Shown: piece after piece, positions 57,691-64,000 of the stretch
Position numbering within the stretch: the first letter of the stretch is position 1
Layout of the letters: the number at the start of each line of letters is the position of its first letter
Source: Dendrobium chrysotoxum
Taxonomy: Eukaryota > Streptophyta > Magnoliopsida > Asparagales > Orchidaceae
DNA: 64,000 nt
Direction of reading: 5' to 3'
NCBI GenBank assembly: GCA_019925795.1
Contig: CM034300.1
Span: forward strand, 55,782,873 to 55,846,872
Position numbers and translations under genes: made by a program
Notes under the pieces: generated by a model
What the model saw: only the letters and a program-made list of their open reading frames with translations
Told to the model about the DNA's origin: nothing
Database searches by the model: none

Positions 57691-57693
57691 GTC

Positions 57694-57716
57694 ATAAACA
57701 AAAAATTGTATATAAA
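57694..57716. repeat. Target site duplication, right copy (RTE insertion)
   Basis: ATAAACAAAAAATTGTATAT pairs with the left copy at 54578. The surrounding L1 frame resumes right after it. Confidence 0.75.
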
Positions 57717-58920
57717 TTTAATATTATTATAATGTACTGAGGACATACCTTTTTCCACCAATCGAAGAGCATTTGCTATTATTGAACTTAAGACCATTTT
57801 CCCTCTCAAAGATAGTAAGAAATTTCTTAACTTTCTTAACAAATTTAATAGACCCATTCCAAAAGATTATAATATCATCAGCAAAATACAGGTGAGAAAT
57901 ATAAATACCACTAGTGTTGTAATAAGAAAAGCTTTTATGTCTAGAGAATAACTTGGTCAATCCTTTAGATAAGTAGTCAGTATCAATTATGATCAGAGTA
58001 GGGGATAAAGGGTTCCGTTACCTAATATCCTGGGCACCTTTAGAGAAACCATTAGACATATAATTAATAATAACAGAGAACCAACCATTTTCAATGATAT
58101 TTTTAAGCAGATTAATAGAGTTAGCATAAAAACAAAATTCCATCATAATGTTAAACAAGAAAGGCCAGTTAATTTTATCATAAGCCTTAGAAATGTCAAG
58201 CTTCAAGATTAAATTATGCTCATGAAATTTCTTGTTAATTTCATGATTCAATTTTTGAGCTAGTAAAACATTATTTATAATGTTTCTACCTTTGATGAAC
58301 CTCATTTAATTTAAATAAATAATATTAGGATGTAAGAGAGACGACCTAGAAGCTAAAACATTTTATATTAATTTGTTAAAAGTGATGCACAAACTAATAG
58401 GCCTGTAGTCATTCCAGGATCCATAAGTGATCTTCTTAGGATCAACATGATAGAAGTATAAGAAAAAAATTTAGGAATACTGAAACCTTTAGAAAAAGAG
58501 ATCATAACTTTACACTAGACATCCTTAATGATTTACTAACAACATTGGTAAAAGGCTATAGTAAAACCATCCGGATTGTCGAAGAATCCTTATTCATGCT
58601 CATCAAGGAATTAAAAATCTCAAGCTCATCAAGAAAAAAGAAATGGAATAATTATCCTCCATAAAAATAAGATAAGGAATGCATTAAGGTTTAGAGATAG
58701 GTCAAACCTCCTTGGTAGAAAAGGAATTAAAAAAAAAGACAGCTAATTCAATAATTACAGCATGATCATTACTCCACTCACCAAAGGTTAGCTTGATCTT
58801 ATTAATAAAAGATTTAGCTTTTTTAGAATTAGCAAGAGCAAGAAAGTACTTAGTGTTCCTATCACCATCCAAAACATGCTTAAAAACTACATTTTTGTCT
58901 CCAAAATTCTTCTTCTATTA
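57717..58920 (-). pseudogene. L1 reverse transcriptase, N-terminal and palm part (right of the RTE insertion)
   Basis: 58305-58018 holds MRFIKGRNIINNVLLAQKLN, LILKLDISKAYDKINWPFLF (motif A Asp present) and NGFSKGAQDIR. 57960-57727 holds YISHLYFADDIIIFWNGSIK (catalytic DD intact) and FERENGLKFNNSKCSS. Upstream, 58320-58920 is a broken linker. It reads on into 54610-54293 across the RTE element. Confidence 0.85.
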
Positions 58921-58947
58921 TCTGAAGGTTAATCAAGCTGGCCTTAG

Positions 58948-59764
58948 CTAAGCATACCTGATCCCAAACAACATCTTCATAGGAAGTAACAAATTTATTT
59001 TCAAGCAAATTAACCTCATTCTCCGCCTTGAAATATTATAAAAAATATTATTAAATTTACTTTTGTTCCACCATCTTAAAACATGCTTAACCCTCCTAAG
59101 TTTTAAAGAAAAATGAATCATGTCATTGTTCCCATCACAATGATAAATTGGAGCAGTACAGTTATCATTAATAGTCATAACAAAATCAGGAGCTTTCAAC
59201 CACCTATTTTGAAAATAGAAAGGAGTAAAACCTATAGAATTAACTTGTCTAATATTCAAAAGCATTGGAGTATGATTAAAAATGGTTCTACTAAGATGCT
59301 CAACATTAGAGAAAGGAAAGGAAGAAAGCCATTCATTATTAAAGAGAAATCTATCTAATCTTTCTCACAGTCTATTGTTAGACCACATAAGGTTGGAACT
59401 AGAGAAACAAATATCTGATAAGCCACACTCCATCATCATATTATTAAAGTCCTCCATAGCATTAATATTAGGAGGAGAGCCTCCAACCCGTTTAGAAGAG
59501 TTAGAGATGATGTTAAAATAACCTCCAACTTACCACAGGCCTTTAAATAATTCTCAAGATCAAGTTATCACTTCCACAGAGGGATTCCACCAATTTTAGT
59601 GCAACTAGCATAAACAATAGAAGCAAGAATAGAAACATTTAAAATAGTAAAATTATAATGAATAATTTGATCAAAGTTACCAACAATATTTAAATTAATA
59701 TCAGTCTTCCAAAAAGCCCAAATTTTATCAGATGAATTAGAGAAAGAAGAATTGAAACCCAATT
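58948..59764 (-). pseudogene. L1 endonuclease, C-terminal part, and linker
   Basis: 59762-59568 holds SSDKIWAFWKTDINLNIVGN and ILASIVYASCTKIGGIPLWK. 59565-59270, with stops, holds NAMEDFNNMMMECGLSDICF and ERLDRFLFNNEWLSSFP. 59265-58948 has FYFQNRWLKAPDFVM and LRRVKHVLRWWNKSKFNNIF, the usual segment between endonuclease and RT. The N-terminus is removed at 59765, where the Sirevirus-type LTR starts. Confidence 0.8.
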
Positions 59765-61490
59765 TGAAAGATCGTTAGGGTTGTTAAGCTCTTATGAACT
59801 AGTCCCAAGGCTAACCAAGAGGAGGGGGGCGGGGGGGGGGGGGGGGGGTGAATTGGTACTTTAAAATTCTTGCACAAATAAAAAAATATTTTATCTTTTT
59901 GAATATTTAATGTAAGAGAAAGTAGATAACCAAAATCAAATTTTCAATCACAGATCAGATCACACAAATATGTGAAAAATAAAATGAAAAAAAAATAAAT
60001 GAAAAGAGTACACCAGATTTATAATGGTTCGATCAACTTGACCAACATCCACTCCCTAGAGCCTCCCCTCCATATATTGCACTAAACACTACAGCGAGTC
60101 TCCTTTAGCTCCTACAGCAACGCGGAGAAGCCCTTACAAAATCTTTCCACCGACACCAGTGAGGCAGAGAATCTTGACTCTTTTTGCTTCCTCCTGAAGC
60201 AGGCAGAGAACCCCAGAATCTTTTTACTTCCTCCTAAATCAGATAGAGAACCCTGCACTCCATTTGCTTCCTCCTGAAGCATATAGAGAATCAAGATCTG
60301 ATGCTGATGATCATCTCTCTAGAGCCACAATGAAACCAAGGAAGAAGAAGGAAGACGATGATCGAATCCTTGCTTCGAGCAACCTTTGTGAATCCCCTCA
60401 CAAACTCCCCCTCATAAGATCCTCTCTCTCTCCAAAACTCTCCTTCGCCTCTAAGCTCTCTTGGAATGGAAAAATTAGCAAAAGATTGCTGAAGAGATGG
60501 TTAAAGAGCTTAAATAGAAGGCCTCAAAAAGTGCCCTAAAATTCAACTTGCCATCTATATCATCCTGTATGATCAGTACAAAATCAACCATTTTGCTAGG
60601 ACGATTGCCATGGTCTGGATGATCAAAAGACATACTTTCTACATATCATCCAGGATGATTTCTTGATCGTCTGGGATGATTAGTTCAATTTGAGTGGAAA
60701 ATGACAAATCATCCAGAAAAATGTTCAGGATGTCTAGGACGATATCCTAGATGATCAGAAGAGAATAAGGGTTTTCGTCCTGGACAATTTTACAATCATC
60801 TAGGAAAATCAATTCATTTTGAGTGGCAATCGACAAATCATCCCGCATAAAGTTTGAGATGTCCACGACGATATCCTGGATGATCAGAAGAAAATCATGG
60901 TTTTCATCCGGGATGATTGGAGGTCATCCCATAAAATATAAAGGATCGTCCGATACGATCGGGACGATCGTCCTATTCGATGTGATTGATTAATTAAATC
61001 ATAATTATTCTCCTAATCAAGGGATCATTTTTGGCAAAATTATAATTAATCACCCAGGATGATACTAGTATCATTCTATACGATCTGAGCAAAATTCTAA
61101 AGATAAAATATTTCCTAAAATGTGATTCGCGGCTGATTTTTGAAACTTATCGTCCAAGACGATGGGAGGATCATCCAGGATGATCTGCCTAATCAAATTT
61201 ACTTAACCCAGATGCCCTAATTAGGGTTCCTAATTTGAACTAATCATCCACGACAATTTTAAATCATCCTGTACGATATGCTCAAAATTTAGAAGACTCT
61301 CAAACTCACCAAATTTCTCCCCAAGTGTGTGTGTAAGGTTACTTAGCATCAGGATTCATCTTATTACATTTGACACAAGAAAAGACAAAAACCATTAAAA
61401 TTTAAACTTATAAACTCACTCAGTCCTAGTCTACCTAATCTTGAGCTGGCTTGAATTATAATTGACTTTGTGAACCTGAAAAGTTAGTAG
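59765..61490 (-). repeat. Partial Sirevirus-like LTR, copy C
   Basis: Colinear with copy A through the CTTGAGCTGGCTTGAATTAT block (near 61441), then sequence jumps to the extra ORF. It has a G-run of ~25 bases near the start (59823-59848), three GAAGCAGG units (60161-60290) and palindromic motifs from 60555 to 61290. Confidence 0.8.
59823..59848. repeat. G-run near the LTR end, copy C
   Basis: Nearly uninterrupted G-run with one C. Copies A (3004-3018) and B (near 37280) have shorter G-runs at the same place. Such a run can form G-quadruplexes and is prone to slippage. Confidence 0.9.
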
Positions 61491-61547
61491 GCATGGGTAA
61501 TAAAAATAGATCTACAGTAGTAATAATGAAGAACAGGTGGAGCAGGG

Positions 61548-62282
61548 AATTAAAGATTGTATTTAGATTCAAGAGAATATGTAATAAGGTGTCCAAGGGC
61601 TAGGTTTGGCTTTCTCTTGTGGCCTGGATCCCTAATGGATATTAGGTGCTTGATGTGTTGGATAATCAGATCAGCAGCATTGAATTGGTGGTTGGTTATG
61701 ATATAGTAGGTGGTGAGTGAAAGGATGGGAGTGATGTGGATCCTATCTCTAGGTTTTGGAATTATTGAGTTGCGAAGGATGTGCTGAATTATGCGTGCAA
61801 CATTGATTAGGGAATTGATAGCTGAGTCATGAAAAGGAGCATTGATTTTCCCAAGAATGGTCTTGACAGGGGTCCAATTAAAATTAGGATCAGAGGCTAG
61901 AAGATGAAACTTGTCCCTAGTAGTGGATAGTCAAAGAAATTCATAAAAATCTTGGTTCATTATTTCGATAGGATGTCGATTGACATAGAACTGGAGGGAG
62001 GTGAAGTCAGCATTGAAATGAAGGCTTGTAAAAAACTCAAAGAGGTGTTCAGAATTAAACGGGAAAGGTAAAGCGAGAATGAAAGTCAGTGTGGTGTTGG
62101 TGAAGTGATGTAGTACTTGAATGTTTAGGGTGGCTTGATTGATGATTCTTAAGGGATTTAGGCTAGCAGATTTGAAATGGGCATATGCCACTTTCTCAGC
62201 AGCTTAAGTAAATCGAGGATTGACACTGCTCCTAAAAGAGCTGCCTATAAGTACACACGATTGTTTCCCACTGCCAGCCATA
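61548..62282 (-). pseudogene. Extra ORF between pol and LTR of the Sirevirus-like element (copy C)
   Basis: Minus-strand frame from ATG near 62282 (MAGSGKQSCVLIGSSF) to a stop near 61548, about 245 codons with only two internal stops (62204 area and 61931). It reads AYAHFKSASLNPLRIINQ, TLTFILALPFPFNSEHLFEF, YVNRHPIEIMNQDFYEFL, DPNFNWTPVKTILGKINAPF, PRDRIHITPILSLTTYYII, FNAADLIIQHIKHLISIRD and KRKPNLALGHLITYSLESK. It aligns with copy A throughout, and the C-terminal acidic and Q-rich tail of copy A is deleted here. Function unknown. The family resemblance to 'putative plant transposon protein' is an impression. Confidence 0.7.
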
Positions 62283-64000
62283 ATAAGAGAAGAGGTGAAT
62301 GTTACTGAGGAGAGGAATTAATAGTGTGGTGAGGAATTGGATTCAAATGGCTGGTTTAAATAGATTTGAGAGCATCATCCAGGATGATCATGGGATCGTC
62401 CAGGATGATCGGTGCAATTATTATCATCCAAAATGATTGGTAAAAAAGACAGTCAGATCATCCAGGATGATCAGATATCATTCAGGATGATTAGTCACAG
62501 GCGATCATCCCGAGGAGTCATTCTGGACAATCATTGATAAAAAGTATCATCCAGGATGATGAGGTGGATCGTCCAGGATGATTGGCATTAATGGATTATA
62601 CCAACCGAATTTAAATCATCTAGCACATTTTTAATATGGATCATTCAGGATGAAGAGGTGGATCATCCAGGATGATTACCAATAATTGGTTCAGATCAGT
62701 CGTTGGATTGTAATGAGGGTGATTTGATCAGATCATCCAGGATGATTTGGATCATCCAGGACGATGTGAAAAAAAATTGAAAAGTTTAAATGATGGAGAG
62801 GAATGATCAAAGGATTTTAAAAATATTAAAAATTTGAATCAAAATACTAAAACAACACAAAGCATAAATAAACGAAAACAAGGATAAAAATAAAGTTTTT
62901 TTTGGTTTTTTTAATCGATATGCTCTAGTAAATCAAATTTTTTTTTAATTTTTAATTCAAAAGCTAATAAGAAGAAATTGATGAACTGAAATCTAAAAAA
63001 ATTAGAAAATTAATTTTTATAAACCTTACCTCAGACACCTTACAGGTTTAAATTCTTTTTAAATAAAAATCTAATTTAGAAGAAAAAAAATTAGATAAGA
63101 AAAGTGAACCTTTCAAAATTAGTCCCAGAAAAATATCTAATAAAATAGTATTGCAAAGTAAAGAATCAGAAATCATGATTTTCAATCTTAAGTGTTTGAA
63201 TATATTAAGTGGCACGTGAATTCTTCTAAGATTTTTAAAGATTTGAAAGAGGAGAAAGCTTATTTCTTTGTGGGCTCATTTTGTGCATCTTTTTTAATTA
63301 TTTGGTGCACTTTACACATCTTTTAATTTTTAATACACTTTATGTATCTTTTCAATTTATTGGTAAATATTGCGCATCTTTTTAGTGTTGGGCTTATTTT
63401 ATGCATCTTTTTTAGTTGATTGGCGTACTTTGCGCATCTTTTGCAAGCATCCTTTCTTTCAAAATCTCTAAAAGACTCTTAGTTGTGAGATTATCTTTTA
63501 AATATAAGAGAAGAAAAATTTACTCTCTTAAATAAGAAAAAGTAATCAACAGGATAGAATTATTCTCATATGATAAATACAACTACCTAATTAAGAAAAC
63601 ACGAAAGTGATTCAATGATTTAGAATACTACTCATATGAGATAAATTACTGTAAGAAGATAAAAAGATCTCTATTTCAGAGTCCAACTTTTTAATTTTGA
63701 AAAATATTTTTATTCAAAAAGAAAAATACATCATTAAAGGAGTTAGAGGAAGAGAAACAATCATCAATATTTCTTCCTTTAATTATTTTAGAGAGGTTAA
63801 TTACTGTTTACAAGCTTTTAAATAAAAAAAAGGAAAAACTCTCATTTAGAAATCAAGTTTATTAACAGTAGTGAGCAGTGATCTAATTCTGAAGAAAAAT
63901 AAATAAAAAATAAAAAATAAGAGGAAAGAGCATAAAAAGAAATAACCAAATCAGATAAACAACAACAAAAAAGGAAAATTAGCAGGAAATCAAAAAGTAT
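62283..64000. other. Pol-proximal 3' non-coding region of copy C
   Basis: 62370-62770 carries about ten ATCATCCAGGATGAT-type palindromes. 62770-63840 is AT-rich with a degenerate repeat of T[T/G]TGCGCATCTTTT (63270-63450, about five units). 63850-64000 matches copy B. No gene. Confidence 0.7.

Larger units (their letters stand above)
54601..57693 (-). mobile_element. RTE-type LINE, close to full length (3.1 kb)
   Basis: Minus-strand AP endonuclease and RT of the plant RTE type. The 3' end carries the known plant RTE tail: plus strand TGTCCCACTATGTGGGGTCG then GCTACATGAATCC at 54616-54648, next to an ACAAC-rich end. It is inserted in the same orientation as the surrounding L1, with an old target duplication on both sides. 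Stops and frame changes make it inactive. Confidence 0.92.
52316..59764 (-). mobile_element. L1-type LINE with RNase H, interrupted by an RTE LINE
   Basis: The minus-strand L1 is in two parts, 59764-57694 and 54600-52316, which read through when the RTE element between them is set aside. It has endonuclease, RT, zinc-binding and RNase H regions and a 3' UTR of ~400 bases. The 5' end is cut at 59765 by a Sirevirus-type LTR. It ends in a CACTA gene at about 52316. Heavily decayed. Confidence 0.88.
59765..64000 (-). mobile_element. Sirevirus-like Ty1/copia element, 3' part (copy C)
   Basis: LTR start (TGAAAGATCGTTAGGG) shared with copies A and B, then a partial LTR, the extra ORF, palindromic motifs and an AT-rich stretch whose last 150 bases match the pol-proximal part of copy B (38490-38640). 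Pol should begin just right of base 64000. Relative to copy A, a deletion near 61490 removes the inner LTR end, the PPT and the C-terminal third of the extra ORF. Confidence 0.8.

Noticed and set aside
54290..57720. A single hybrid LINE spanning the whole interval
   Set aside because: RT motifs of two clades, two FADD boxes and a flanking duplication show an RTE nested in an L1.

Overview
This window looks like plant nuclear DNA, almost certainly angiosperm, from a repeat-rich intergenic region. Every coding trace I can identify belongs to a transposable element. The families present are Ty3/gypsy, an Ogre/Tat-like giant, Sirevirus-type and Tork-type Ty1/copia, L1 and RTE LINEs, and CACTA/TNP2. 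They are nested in each other and nearly all broken by stops and frameshifts. I found no host gene, rRNA, tRNA or CRISPR array, and the species cannot be named from this sequence.

Layout, left to right. 1-2949 (minus): decayed Ty3/gypsy gag-pol that runs off the left edge. 2950-~6764 (minus): 3' end of a Sirevirus-like copia element (copy A), with an LTR, a polypurine tract and an extra ORF between pol and the LTR. ~6765-12640: AT-rich sequence without recognisable genes, holding a GC-rich duplicated block and a GGTCAA/TTGACC-rich stretch. 12640-13691 and 35164-37223 (minus): two halves of one CACTA TNP2 transposase gene. It is split by 13692-35163 (plus), a near-complete 21.5-kb Ogre/Tat-like element with ~5-kb LTRs, a primer binding site, gag, protease, RT/RNase H, a second RNase H, integrase, a structured 3' region and a PPT. 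37224-~39757 (minus): Sirevirus copy B, internally deleted. ~39757-42977 (plus): a 5'-truncated Tork-like copia element. 43629-~47455 (minus): a 5'-truncated L1 LINE. ~47456-51640: AT-rich sequence with two MITE-like elements. 51640-~52315 (minus): a second CACTA TNP2 C-terminal piece, abutted by an L1 LINE (52316-54600 plus 57694-59764, minus). That L1 is split by a full-length RTE LINE (54601-57693, minus) flanked by a recognisable target duplication. 59765-64000 (minus): Sirevirus copy C with the same extra ORF, running off the right edge.

The most unusual signals are these. (1) The Ogre-like LTRs hold tandem subrepeats, each with a short hairpin of constant loop and variable but mostly paired stem, six per LTR. 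(2) The region downstream of the Ogre integrase has three copies of a perfect 17-20-bp-arm hairpin. (3) The Sirevirus family has an extra ORF downstream of pol, seen in two copies. (4) The Sirevirus LTR and 3' region are filled with an ATCGTCC-N-GGACGAT palindromic motif. (5) Two CACTA copies are interrupted at almost the same codon by unrelated retroelements.

All calls come from reading translations and aligning by eye. Element boundaries without two visible ends are approximate.
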